This document shows positions 21,995-33,460 of a stretch of 64,000 nt of DNA, piece after piece. The first letter of the stretch is position 1; each line of letters opens with the position of its first letter. Source of the DNA: Wurfbainia villosa. Lineage: Eukaryota; Streptophyta; Magnoliopsida; Zingiberales; Zingiberaceae. Position numbers and translations under genes: made by a program. Where the stretch lies: positions 56,483,704-56,547,703 of the forward strand of contig CM045990.1 in NCBI GenBank assembly GCA_025175895.1, in the 5' to 3' direction. The notes under the pieces are model-generated. The model saw nothing but the letters and a program-made list of their open reading frames with translations. It searched no databases and was not told the origin of the DNA.

Positions 21995-23598
21995 AGTGCA
22001 TCTTGATCATGGAGACTTATGCTTTGACATCTTAAGCAAACATCTCTAAGGAGATGTGGACCCGGATGATTGGGTATAAGTCATCGAAGGTGTTTGAATA
22101 GCCTATAAAGGATTCACCACTCATGCGAGGAGATGTATACCCATGGCCTCTCGCCTGATTGTTACTAAAGTCTTGCCAAAGCATTACATGTTTAGAGTAA
22201 GGTACTCTTCGATACATGTGGAGTAACTAGAACTGTGAGGACGAGGAAATGATACTTGGGCTAGGTGTGACGAGTCACCTAGTGGGACCGGCACTATAGA
22301 CCATGTCCTCAACCAAGTGGGTATAAGATGAGTGAAGGGAATGGGGCACATTCATTCGAAGCATCAAGGGTTTCGTAAATAGTTCGATCAACTGCTGATC
22401 TTTCTTGCTAATTGGGGATCATGATGTACTACTAGGTGCCACTCATGATCGCTCTATAATTAATGGTTAATTATAGACGGCCAACATAAACCGAGAACCT
22501 ATTTGGTCACACGACAACGAGTGTAATCCAAAGGATTTAAAACGAGCTTGAGAATGGGATTCTCGCATCGAGAGAAACTATGTTTGGTTGACAAACATAA
22601 AGCGAGCATGAAATTGTTTCACAAATGGAAGCGTGGATGGGCCGTGGTCTTATGAAGACATAATGGATGGACCAAAATGGTTTGGTTCTAATCCAATGGA
22701 TGAGAATAAACCAAAGGGTTTGGTTTATTTTAAACTAATGAACCAAAAGTTGGTTCGGTTCGTTTTAACTTAAAATAAACCATCATGGTTTGGTTTATTT
22801 TAACTTATCTTAATGGAGCGGGTTAACGGGCGTTATGGATATGATCCATTAACCATTAAGAGAATTAGTTCTCTATAAAATAGGGCTTCGCCAACCCTAG
22901 TGTTGCCGCCAACCTTTTTTGTGCCGCCGCAAGTCATTGCCGGCATCCAAGCTTCAGCCGTGAACCTCCGCGACCTCCGTGATCTCTCCTAGGTTCGGCA
23001 TCAAGGTGAGCTTTCTTCCTTGGTTGGCCGGGCGCCTCTATTCTTCCACCAAGCTGTCCAGTTTTCTGACAGCTTCTTTGTTGTCGGAGCGCCGCTTGAC
23101 GACGGTTAGTGCCCGACAGCGCTAACTTACCGGGATTCGATCTCCGTAATCCTCTGAGGTGGAGGACGGCGATTCTGGCCAATTGGTTGACGAATACCTC
23201 TCCGGAGAAGCGAAGTTTTGAGAACTCGCTTAGGATCCGAATTTGATTCGGATCGTGATCATCTCTCGATCACGCCGCCTTCAACACGAGGCTAGTAACC
23301 CGCATTTAAGACGGCTCGTGGCTTAGCGTCATCCCGAGGAGCTCGGGCGTGATACGGATAGAGACGATTCTACGAGGATCGCTCCGCTGATGCCGTTTCC
23401 CGCTACACGCCATACGAAGGTATAACGAGATAATTTCTTTTATTGCAAATTTTAATTTACGGTTATGTCTACACTTGTTGTAATATGCATGTGTTGTGTG
23501 TGTTGTAATAAATATAGATTTATTATTTTTAATTGCTCACTGCGGCTCATGTTTACTTAAACATGATCGAACACACACACGCCATGCAAAACCCAACA
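21995..23598 (+). mobile_element. B1 5' LTR, left-truncated
   Basis: It aligns with 29000-30632, starting in the ATCTTGATCATGGAGAC region. It differs from the 3' LTR by many 1-6 base losses, especially between 22060 and 23400, including repeated CCGG to CCG. Some losses may be sequence errors. The LTR ends ACCCAACA. Confidence 0.8.
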
Positions 23599-23600
23599 AA

Positions 23601-24840
23601 GGGTATCGAGCCCAGTTGTGTTTCACATAATCGTGAAATGGTTTTGCGATAGTCATAATGTATTTCTGGAAATTTTCTAAATTTTGGAAATTTAGAAGTA
23701 TTTATGGAAATTTTTCAATTTTGGAAAGTCTAGAAGTATTTATGGAAATCTTCCACTTTTGGAAAGTTGGAAGTATTTATGGAAATTGATATTTTCCATA
23801 AATAAAATATTTGATTAGATTCTAGAAATTTGTTTCCTAATTTAATCATGATTTGATTTGGGAAATCAAATCTTAAAATATTTTATTTCCATAAGTAGTT
23901 TTAATGATTTAGGAAATTGGTTTCCTAAATAGATTTTCCTTAATCAAATAATTCCATGAATAAAATATGTGATTAGATTTGGAAATTTGTTTCCTAATTT
24001 AATTATGATTTGATTTGGAGAATCAAATCTTAAACATATTTTATTTCTATAAATAGTTATGACATATAAGGAAATTATATACATGACATAATTGTATGCC
24101 ATGTAATTGCATTAGATGCATAACATTATGCCATGCGTGTCGTGACATGTAGATGTATGCTATGTATGCCATGCCATGTAGATAATAGTTATTTGCATGC
24201 AAAGAGGATGAGACATAAAAACCCTTAATCAATATTAAAGCCTACACCTTCCATTAATATGGTTAGAACAGGAGTTACATTTCTTGTTTGGGTTGTTGGA
24301 CTCTCTCAAGCCCAGCTCGAACTGAATATGTTCAAACCATGGAATAGTTTAATACTAATATGGTAAGAGTCAGGTCAATCGTTAGCTTTGGTTGTTGGAC
24401 TCTCTCCAAGCTGGGCTAATTGGTTGAATGCTCTAACCATATTAAAACTATGTCTGATTAATGGGTTGGCTTTAACACGGACATCGGCTTGTTGGACTCT
24501 CTCAAGTCGATGTAAAGGGAGGTGAAGTTGGGTGCTATGCATATGATGCATACTTGTTAATGTGTTAACAACCCGATGTATGTGTGAACATTCAATTAGT
24601 TGATAGCACATTGTGATAGTTGCATATCTGGGATATGCAATGATAGATGATACCTACCGTCAGAGTTATGAATGACTTGTTGGACTCTCCAAGGTTGTTC
24701 ATAACTATGATGGATATCAGCCCATTCGAGAGATGGACCTACAATCTCCAAGTGATTTTGGGGTTTTGAAATTCAAAAATGAATGGGATTTATAAATGTA
24801 TATTGATGCATTTTAAAATCATCTTTCTCATATATGCTCG
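23601..24840 (+). other. B1 primer-binding remnant and leader
   Basis: GGGTATCGAGCCC at 23601 is a decayed tRNA-Met-type site. The leader that follows is AT-rich (about 23640-24240) and then carries four TTGTTGGACTCTC elements at 24293, 24392, 24489 and 24677. No gene is seen. Confidence 0.65.
24293..24695 (+). repeat. Spaced TTGTTGGACTCTCTCCAAG repeats in B1 leader
   Basis: Four copies lie 99, 97 and 188 bases apart, two of them missing the C that completes the small TTGGA-CTCTC-TCCAA hairpin and one shortened. The intact set is in B2 at 41040-41470. Confidence 0.75.
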
Positions 24841-25440
24841 CTTTGTATTTCTAAGATCGATCATGATGTCTTGAATTTATGCTCCATTTTGATTCAATAA
24901 ATTGATCGGGCCGAGCTTGATCGCTTAGAAGCTTGAGAATTGTTCTCAAGGTGCTTGCAAATGTCCTCGCGCCTCTTCCCGCTCTAGTGACGATGCAACT
25001 CGACCAATTGTTGGCCTATCGTAAACATGTGAGTGATTCTCAACAAATGAGTTGATCATGCTAGCCGCGATGGAACCTAAGTTACGAAGCGCATGAGCAT
25101 ATGGATGCTCATATCGTAGTCCTTCATCTGTGAGTTGGTTGATGAGCAAGTGAGATTCAAAGGTTCAAGTCTCAAAGCTCCTCTTCACCTCTCGAGATGC
25201 TAGGAGGTTCATCTGTGGTATCGCTTCAATATGCTCAAGACCGTGGAGTCTTCGAGAAGCATGAGTAGGGGAGTCTTTGTTAGTTCATTCCTCAAGAAAG
25301 GTTCTAAGAGGAAGTCAAAGGAACAAGAAGGGAAAGAAGAGAAGGGCTAAGAAGGTAGAACTAGCAAAAAGGAAACTTGCCATCATTATGGCAAGGAGAG
25401 CCATTGAGAAGAAAGTACAAGGTTTATCAAGGGTCCGTGA
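24841..25440 (+). pseudogene. gag: B1 gag remnant
   Basis: The sequence parallels B2 41640-42250, where a gag end with a CHHCGKEGHWRRNC zinc knuckle can be read. In B1 the knuckle is broken (near 25376-25415) and frames shift every 50-100 bp. No protein can be made. Confidence 0.65.
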
Positions 25441-28400
25441 AGAAGGATAAGGCATCGGATGCCCCATCTTCTTCAGAAATCTTCTTTATTGATTGTCATT
25501 CTATTTCCTTAGACACTTGGGTATTGGATACTGGGTGTGGCTCACATATATGTAATGACATACATGGGCTAAGGAATAGAAGAAGACTCGCCAAGGGAGA
25601 GTCAAATTTACGTTGGGGATGGAGCAAAGGTTGCTCACTCGCCATCGAACGTATTTGTTGGAACTCCCTGTAGGACTTGTCTTAGAACTGGACAATTGCT
25701 TTTATGTTCCTTCGTTGATAAAGAACATCATTTCTATTTCTTGTTTAAATAGAAATGGGTACCATTTGACTTTTAGTAACAATTGTTGTTACATAACTTT
25801 GAATGGAGTTCTTTATGGGACTGGAACTTTAAGCAATGGTGTTTATACATTGGACGTATCCAGTGACATTTTCAATATCGAAGCGAGCAACACGCGTGCT
25901 CGAAAGGATAATCAAATAGACTCCTATATGTGGCATTTTCGTCTTGGCCATATAAGCAAGAAATGCATGTCCGAATTACACCGATGTGGAATTCTGGAAT
26001 GGTTTGAATTGGATTCATACGATACATGCGAATCATGCTTAAAAGGCAAGATGACTAAGTTACCTTTTATTGGAAAAGGTGAACGAGTGGGAGAGTTACT
26101 AGGTCTAATACATACTGATGTATGTGGACCTATGTCAACTCAAGCATTAGGAGGCTATAGCTACTTCATTACCTTCACCGATGATCACTCACGGTTTGGG
26201 TATGTGTTCTTGATGAAACACAAGTCCAAGCCTTTGAAAGGTTCAAAGAATTCAGAAATGAAGTAGAGAAACAACATGACAAGAGTATTAAAATACTGAT
26301 CGGATCGAGGTGGTGAATACTTAAGTCAAGAGTTTCTTGATTATCTAAGAGACAATGGTATATTGTCTCAATGGACTCCGCCCTATACACCACAAAGATA
26401 ATGGTGTATCCGAGAGGTAATTAGGACCTTGTTGGACATGGTCAGGTCAATGATGAATCATGCAACTCTTCCCAAGTCCTTTTGGGGCTATGCACTTCAG
26501 ACAGCTGTTTACTTGTTAAACAGAATGCCTACCAAGGTAGTCTCAACTACTCCATATAAGATATGGAATAGTAAGAAACCTCATGTATCTTACTTGAAGA
26601 TATGGGGTTGTCCTGCTTATGTGAAGCGGACTGTATCAGACAAATTGGATGCTAAGTCTGATAAATGTCTATTTATTGGATACCCTAAGGAAACAAGGGG
26701 TTACCAATTCTATCATCCTGTGGAACAAAAGGTGTTTGTTTCAAGGCATGCTGTGTTTCTAGAGAAAGAGTTTCTCTTGCAAGAAAAAAGTGGGAGTGTC
26801 GTCGAGCTTGAGGAGGCTCGAGAGACTCAAATAGACATTGATGAGATACCTGGTGAAGCACAACAGCCGACAACTCATAGTGATGAGCAATCGGCTGGAC
26901 CTATTGTAACACCACATCTTCGTAGATATGGTAGAACACGCAATATTCCTGAGAGATATGGATTTCTCGTAAGCGAATCGAACGACGTGTTACTCATTGA
27001 TGATGAGGAGCCTACCAGTTATGAAGAAGTGCTGACAAGTTCAGAAAGGGATAAGTGGCTTGGTGCCATGAAGTCGGAAATAGATTCCATGTATGAAAAC
27101 CAAGTTTGGAACTTGGTTGACCCACCTGAAGGGATAAAGCCTATAGGGTGCAAGTGGGTTTTCAAGAAGAAAACCGACATGGATGGTAATATGATTACCT
27201 ATAAGGCTAGATTGGTGGCGAAAGGATATCGTCAAAAACAAGGTGTTGATTATGACGAAACCTATTCGCCTGTAGCTATGCTTAAATCCATTCGGATGCT
27301 CCTGGCCATAGCGGCTCATTATGATTATGAGATATGGCAGATGGATGTGAAAACAGCTTTCCTTAATGGAAACCTGCTCGAGGACGTGTATATGATACAA
27401 CCTGAGGGTTTCACATCGGTTGATAAAACCAAGGTATGCAAATTGCGATGGTCCATTTATGGATTGAAGCAAGCATCCAGGAGCTGAAATATCCATTTTG
27501 ATGAGACAATCAAAAAGTTTGATTTCTCACAAAATCCAGACGAACCTTGTGTGTACAAGAAGGTTAGTGGGAGTGCAGTCGTATTCCTAGTATTGTATGT
27601 CGATGACATACTACTTATAGGAAATGATGTTTCAGTCTTCTGATCATGAAGGTTTGGTTATCCAAGACATTCTCCATGAAAGACCTGGGAGAAGCAACCT
27701 ACATCCTCGGGATTAAGATCTATAAAGATAGATCGAAACGGTTGCTTGGTCTTTCGCAGTCTACATATATAGACCGAGTGCTAAAGAGGTTTAGCATGTC
27801 GGAATCCAAGAAAGGTTTCTTACCCATCAGGCATGGGGTACACCTTTCGAAGTCTATGTGTCCGCGCACAGAAGACGAGAGGATTTGCATGAGTAAGATT
27901 CCCTATGCATCCGCAATAGGATCTATCATGTATGCTATGTTATGTACAAGGCCCGATGTATCGTATGCTCTGAGTGTCACGAGCAGATACCAGTCTGATC
28001 CAGGAATGGATCATTGGGTGGCTGTTAAGACGATCCTTAAGTGCTTGAGAAGAACTAAGGATGCGTTCCTAATATATGGAGAAGGGTACATGGTGATACG
28101 TGGGTATACGGATGCCAGCTCCAGACAGACAAGGATGATTCCATGTCTCAGTCTGGGTATGTATTCACCTAAAATGGAGGCGCAATAAGTTGGAAAGGTT
28201 CCAAGCTTGACACTATAGCGGATTCTGCCACTAAGGCAGAATACGTTGCAGCTTTGGAAGCAGCAAAGGAAGCGGTTTGGATCAATAAGTTCATCTATGA
28301 ACTTGATGTGGTCTCATCAATGATCCAAACATGTGCTTCGCCGCTATCATCTTATCAGAGAGATTATCAATAGGAACGAAATACAAATCGAGAAAATTCC

Positions 28401-28508
28401 CACTGAAAGGAACTTAGCGGATCCTTTGACTAAAGCATTACCTCAAAGTAAGTTTGAGGGTCATGTTAGAGCTTATGGTATTGGATACCGTAGCGATTGG
28501 CATTAGGC
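25441..28508 (+). pseudogene. pol: B1 copia pol (protease, integrase, RT, RNase H), broken
   Basis: Protease is seen near 25515 (DTWVLDTGCGSH). Integrase follows: a zinc-domain region at 25925-26050 (HFRLGH...CESCLKG) and the core from 26100 (HTDVCGPM, TDDHSRF), a frameshift near 26270-26430, then 26429-27487 through the integrase end into RT (DVKTAFLNGNL). A TGA at 27484, where W is expected, stops it. RT continues with YVDD near 27596 and breaks near 27640. RNase H runs from 27646 and shifts near 28130 and 28340 to the end near 28505. The order PR-INT-RT-RH is diagnostic of Ty1/copia. Confidence 0.9.
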
Positions 28509-28520
28509 CAAGTGGGAGTC
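28507..28520 (+). promoter_or_regulatory. B1 polypurine tract
   Basis: GCCAAGTGGGAGTC directly precedes the LTR start TGTTAGTAATAT. It is a single tract, unlike the clusters of the Sirevirus-like families. Confidence 0.65.
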
Positions 28521-30632
28521 TGTTAGTAATATATGAGAGATGTCCTAAGGCAATCGCCTTATGTATGAACCATTTATATGATAAATGAAGATTCACTATT
28601 TGAGTATACATGTTTTATGTATTTGATTGGATCTTAAACTCATTTACTGAATGTCCACGATACGATTCACAGCATGAGAGAATTTGTGATTGGATCACAA
28701 CTAGTGAGTATCTCTACATGTGTAATTGTGATGTATCGGAATTATCCCTAGTCGATGAATTGATGGATTTGGACACCATCAATTCTGTCGAGACTAGCAC
28801 GAGGTATACTCCTTGGTGTATCCAAGAAGCTGATTCTCACTGGCTGGAGACATAGTGATGTCCGGAGTTAATCGTGGATGCTAGTTATGGTAACTAGTTC
28901 ATTGGAGTGACCAGCCGTAAGACTTCATATGGTTCTCTGCATATATAGATATGTCAATGAAGTTCTTACTGTGGCTTAAGTGTGATGTTCCTTTGACTTG
29001 CGGTATTCAAGTCATCTTGATCATGGAGACTTATGCTTTGACATCTTAAGCAAACATCTCTAAGGAGATGTGGACCCGGGATGATTGGGTATTAGTCGAA
29101 GTGATCGAAGGTGTTTGAATAGCCTATAAAGGATTCACCACTCCTTGCGAGGAGACGTATACCCATGGCCTCTCGTCGGATTGTTACTAAAGTCTTTGGC
29201 CAAAGCATTACATGTTTAGAGTAAGGTACTCTTCGATACATGTGGAGTAACTAGAATCCGTAGGACAAGAAAATGATACTTGGGCTAGGTGTGACGTAGT
29301 CAGCCTAGTGGGGACTGACACTATAGACCATGTCCCGAACCAAGTGGGTATAAGATGAGTGAAGGGAATGGGGCACGATTCATTCGAGCTACTGAAGGGT
29401 TTCAGAAATAGTTCTGGATCAACCGTTGATCTTTTCGGTTAATTGGGGATCATGATGTACTACTAGGTGCCACTCATGATCGTTCTATAATTAATGGTTA
29501 AGCTTGAGAATGGGATTCTCAGACCGAGAGAAACTAGGTTTGGTTGGACCAAACATAAAGCGAGCATGAAATCGTTTCAGTCGCAATGGAAGCGTGGATG
29601 GGCCGCGTCTTATGAAGACGTAATGGATGATCCAAAATGGTTTGGTTCTAATCCAATGGATGAGAATAAACCAAAGGGTTTGGTTTATTTTAAATGAATG
29701 AACCAAAAGTTGGTTCGGTTCGTTTTAACTTAAAATAAACCATCATGGTTTGGTTTATTTTAACTTATCTTAATGGAGCGGGTTAACGGGCTTTATGGAT
29801 ATGATCCATTAACCATTAAGAGAATTAGTTCTCTATAAAATAGGGCTTAAACCCTAACCCTAAAGCTAAGCCCACCTCCTTGGAGTTTTGGCGCCCAACC
29901 TAAAGTCGCCGCCGCAGCTTTTGTGCCGCCGTCAAGTCATTCTTTGGCACCAAGCTTCAGCCGGTGAACACTCCGGCGACCCTCCGGTGATCTCCTATAG
30001 GTTTGGCATCAAGGTGAGCCTTTTCTTTCCTTGGTTGGCCGGCGCCTATATCCTCCACCAAGCTGTCCAGTTTTCTGGACAGCTTCTTCTCCTCTCGTCG
30101 GAGCGTCGTTTGGACGACGGTTAGAGCTCCGACAGCGGCTAACTTATCGGATTCGATCTCCGGTAATCCTCTGAGGTGGAGGACGAAGGATTCGTCAATT
30201 GGTTGACGAATACCTCTCCGGAGAAGCGAGTTTTGAGAACTCGTTTTAGGATCCGAATTTGGATTCGGATTGTGATCATCTCTCGATCACGTCGTCTTCA
30301 ACACGAGGCTAGTAACCCGTACGAAGACGAAGCTCGTGGCTTAGCGAAGTCATCCCGAGGAGCTCGGCGTGGATACGGATAGAGACGATTCTTACGAGGA
30401 TCGTTCCGGTTGATGCCGTTCCCGCTACACGTCATACGGAAGGTATAACGTAGATAATTTTCTTTTATTGCAAATTTTAATTTACGGTTATGTCTACACT
30501 TGTTGTAATATGCATGCGTGTGTTGTGTGTGTTGTAATAAATATAGATTTATTATTTTTAATTGCTTCCGTTGTGCTCATGTTTACGAAACATGATCGAA
30601 CACACACACGCCGCGGTGCCGGAAACCCAACA
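28521..30632 (+). mobile_element. B1 3' LTR, 2112 bp
   Basis: It is complete, beginning TGTTAGTAATATATGAGAG and ending GGAAACCCAACA, and is similar to the B2 LTR at 38323-40486. Probable core promoter TCTATAAAATAGGG lies near 29830. The short frames within it are not conserved as proteins. Confidence 0.85.
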
Positions 30633-31535
30633 TTGATAGCTATCACTATTGAATGGGATGATACAAAGAGGGCTATTTATTGAAACTTTTCTCAATTTTT
30701 GGACTTTGTGTCAATCTCTTAATTTAGTGGGTAAAATAATTTTCAAATATTTTTCACCCATAGTGTTTATGATAAGTAATATACTTACCAAATTTCAAGA
30801 TTTTTAAACCTATGTTTATTTACTTATGAATTTCAGAAAGTCATTTCTGAAATTCAGAAAATCTAGCGATTATCGATCATTGCCATGGTGGCGATCGGTG
30901 ATGGAAAATGGCATTGATTTACGAATTGATCATTGCCCGGTGATTCGGGTAAATCTTGTTGATTAGGCCCATGTTTAGCTAGGTTAAGGTCCCCTAACCA
31001 CTCTTAACCCTAGGATATGCTTGGGAGAGATTAGAAAGGGTGGAAATCCATTGGACATGGATTAGGAGATGGGTTTAGGGAGAGTATCAATTTTAAGGTG
31101 GATGAAAGTTCATTGTTGAACTATACCTTAATTTTGATTGGTTAAATGTTCCTATTGGCTTAGGGACTCTCCAAGGACATTGTTGGTGCAATGGTCAAGG
31201 GGGAGCAAGCCTCTAGGGGGAGGTATCCATCATGGAAAGATGGATGTGTATTTCCTCATGGGAGGAAAATTGGGTTGCCTCTCTAAGTGATATGGGATCA
31301 CTAGAAAGATTGTAGGCATGTGTTTCCTCCAAGGGAGAGATTGTAAGATCTCATTAGGATATGAGACATTTATACCCTTGGGTAGGACCTTTTTGATGTG
31401 ATGTCAAAAAGGGGGAGAAGTTACCAAGTTACCAATTAGGTTTGGAATTCTCATTTGGGAGGTGAGAATTGCCAATATGGGAGAATTGGTAGACTTGAGA
31501 TGGTAGTTTTGTCAATCATCAAAAAAGGGGGAGAT
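30633..31535 (+). other. A2 3' interior with polypurine cluster
   Basis: It resumes A2 after B1 and aligns with 1-872 and 36050-36957. No gene is seen. CGATCATTGCC/CGATCGGTGATGG boxes lie at about 30855-30950. Purine runs recur from about 31198, ending in AAAAAAGGGGGAGAT (31521-31535) at the LTR. Confidence 0.75.
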
Positions 31536-32870
31536 TGTTGGTGCAATCGGCCCAGTTTGACTCGAGCAGTACCTTGATAGTATTTTGATGATAGACAAAA
31601 CTCATGACATGGGATTGTCATGGGAAAGTCCAACAGATGGAAAATCCAAGCATGGAGCTTGGTGTGGAAGCGCTTGGTTCTTGGTGAGAAATGCATTGCG
31701 GTGTGCGCTTAGTGCATGTGGAAGTCTTGAGGACTTGGTAAGTTCACTAGGCTCGGGGTCCTTAGTCGATGAAGGATGGCATTGCGGTGTGCGCTTAGTG
31801 CATCAGGGACCGCCGGACGGGAAGCGAATGGAGTGAGCCTAAAGGAAGCATGGCGTTGCGTTGCGCCGTGCGCGGCGCATCAGGGGCGTAGGCGAGGAAG
31901 AGAGCTTCGGTGGGGAACTCCATGAGGAATGTGGACGTAGCCAAGTGGCTAAGGCCGAGTGTCGGAGACTCAAACTTGATGTTTGAGGTTTACCCGACGG
32001 TCGGATGCTCAAACAACAGTGTTTGAGGTTTTGCCCGACGTCGGTCGTAGCATGGTCCCGGTCAGTAGTCCAAGTCAACTAGGGTTCAGCGGTGTTAGAC
32101 TTGCGATTTTGTGCTTGCGATCGCCATGAGGCGATCGTGATGTCGCCGAGGTATGGAAGTCGTGATGGGAGTATCACGAGCAGGCGCTCTGAGCCGATGA
32201 TCGGTTTACTAGATCACCGATCCGCCATGGGGCTAGCGATCGGGTAGGTGATCCGTTGGAACTTATCCGACGTGGATCTGGCTGTTGTGAGACAACGACT
32301 TGTGATCGTGATCGGGCCTTTTGGCTCGGTGATGGCGAAAATAGCGATGCAGAGTTATAAATGGAGCTCAAGTTAGAGGATTTCGCCAAGACTTGTGTGG
32401 AGCTATTGGAGGGGAATTGCTGCTGCATTCCAGAGTTTCAAGAGCCATATAAAGCAAGCTACAAGCAAAGGGTTCAAAGCAAGCGTTGTAAAGTGTTCTT
32501 TACATGTATTTCGTATTTTTCTTTGTATTGCTTGTATTTCATATATTACTTGTTGTAATATCTTGTGAGAGGTTTCTCCACCTCCGACGTGTAGTCGAGA
32601 AGGAGTTTAGTTAGTGTCGTGCGCATAACTAGAACTCGGTGAGCTCGCCCGTGGAGTAGGAACCATTCGGTTCCAAACCACGTATATGCTTGTGTATTGC
32701 TTGTGATTGTTATGTGTTGTTAGTATTGTTATTATCATTGTTATTCCGCTGCGCTAACAATAATCGTAGACAAGCGACGCAATGAGAACGAGCAAATTAC
32801 ATCATCAAACGAAAGAGGGTTATTCACCCCCCTCTAGCCGGCCACATCTACACTCCATATCGATCCTACA
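31536..32870 (+). mobile_element. A2 3' LTR, 1335 bp
   Basis: It pairs with 18311-19762: TGTTGGTGCAATC start, ATCGATCCTACA end, TATA box near 32356. Its box array (about 32040-32330) carries CGATCG-type boxes where the 5' LTR has CAGTCGACTG. The GAAGTCGTGC modules are also altered in a consistent way. The flanks outside these repeats are much more alike. Confidence 0.9.
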
Positions 32871-33403
32871 GAGTCCACCATAGAGCTCCACTTTGAAGAC
32901 CAGGGGAAGGCATCTATAGCCTTCATGATCATGTCCCGGTTGAAGAGTTTTTCACCTACACTTGATAAACTGGTTTTGATTTCCTTAAATCGAGAATGAA
33001 AAGATGTTACCTTCTCCCCTTTATCGAGTTTGATATTGTTGAGTTGGGAGCGGAGGACATCTCTTGTTGCTAACATGGCCTCGGATGTGCCTTCATGAAG
33101 CTTCACTAGCTTCTCCCACATCTCTTTGGCGCTAAAACATTCTCCTATTCGATTTACTTCTTGTTGAGGGAGCACATTGTATAAATGGTGCTTGTCCTTT
33201 GAATTCGCCAAGTACTCCTTTCTTTTCTTCTTTGTCCATCACGATTTCTCTAGTGGCTCCCCTTCCTTATCCCTAGGCAACTCGAAATCGTTTTCCATAA
33301 TTAACATTATATCAAAATCAGTTTCAAAGAATACCTCCATTCCCTTCTTCCACCAAGAGAATTCGCCTTCAAATTTAGGTGGATGAATGTTGGAGCCGAC
33401 CAT
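32871..33403 (-). pseudogene. gag: C gag, N-terminal third
   Basis: On the minus strand it starts at the ATG 33403 (MVGSNIHPPKFEGEF), equivalent to the start of D gag, and shifts frame near 33240 at KS. It then continues (33211 down) through HHLYNVLPQQEVNRIGE and LHEGTSEA to the A2 insertion point. The remainder is at 18310-17134. A primer-binding site on the minus strand, AGTGGTATCAGAGCG, lies upstream at 33460-33446 beside the LTR. Confidence 0.85.
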
Positions 33404-33460
33404 TGTAGTTGATTGTAGCGGCGGTGAGTCCGGTGACAATCTCCTCGCTCTGATACCACT

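Larger units (their letters stand above)
21995..30632 (+). mobile_element. Element B1: decayed Ty1/copia element
   Basis: The 3' LTR is complete (28521-30632, 2112 bp, TGTTAG...CCCAACA). The 5' LTR (to 23598) has lost about its first 480 bp. Between them are a degenerate primer-binding site, leader, gag remnants and fragments of protease, integrase, reverse transcriptase and RNase H in copia order. Because the left end is deleted, no target-site pair can be shown; ttgat follows the right end. Many stops and short deletions indicate age. The lineage may be Tork/Angela-like, but this is uncertain. Confidence 0.85.
18311..32870 (+). mobile_element. Element A2: gag-only Sirevirus-like element, split by B1
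   Basis: LTRs are 18311-19762 (1452 bp) and 31536-32870 (1335 bp), with flanking gagtc copies at 18306-18310 and 32871-32875 that restore the C gag reading when joined. The primer-binding site is at 19765, gag at 19821-21401, and the terminal polypurine tract at 31521-31535. The interior without B1 is about 3.1 kb and contains no pol. B1 has replaced or deleted some of it. The element lies in C's gag in the opposite orientation. Confidence 0.9.
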
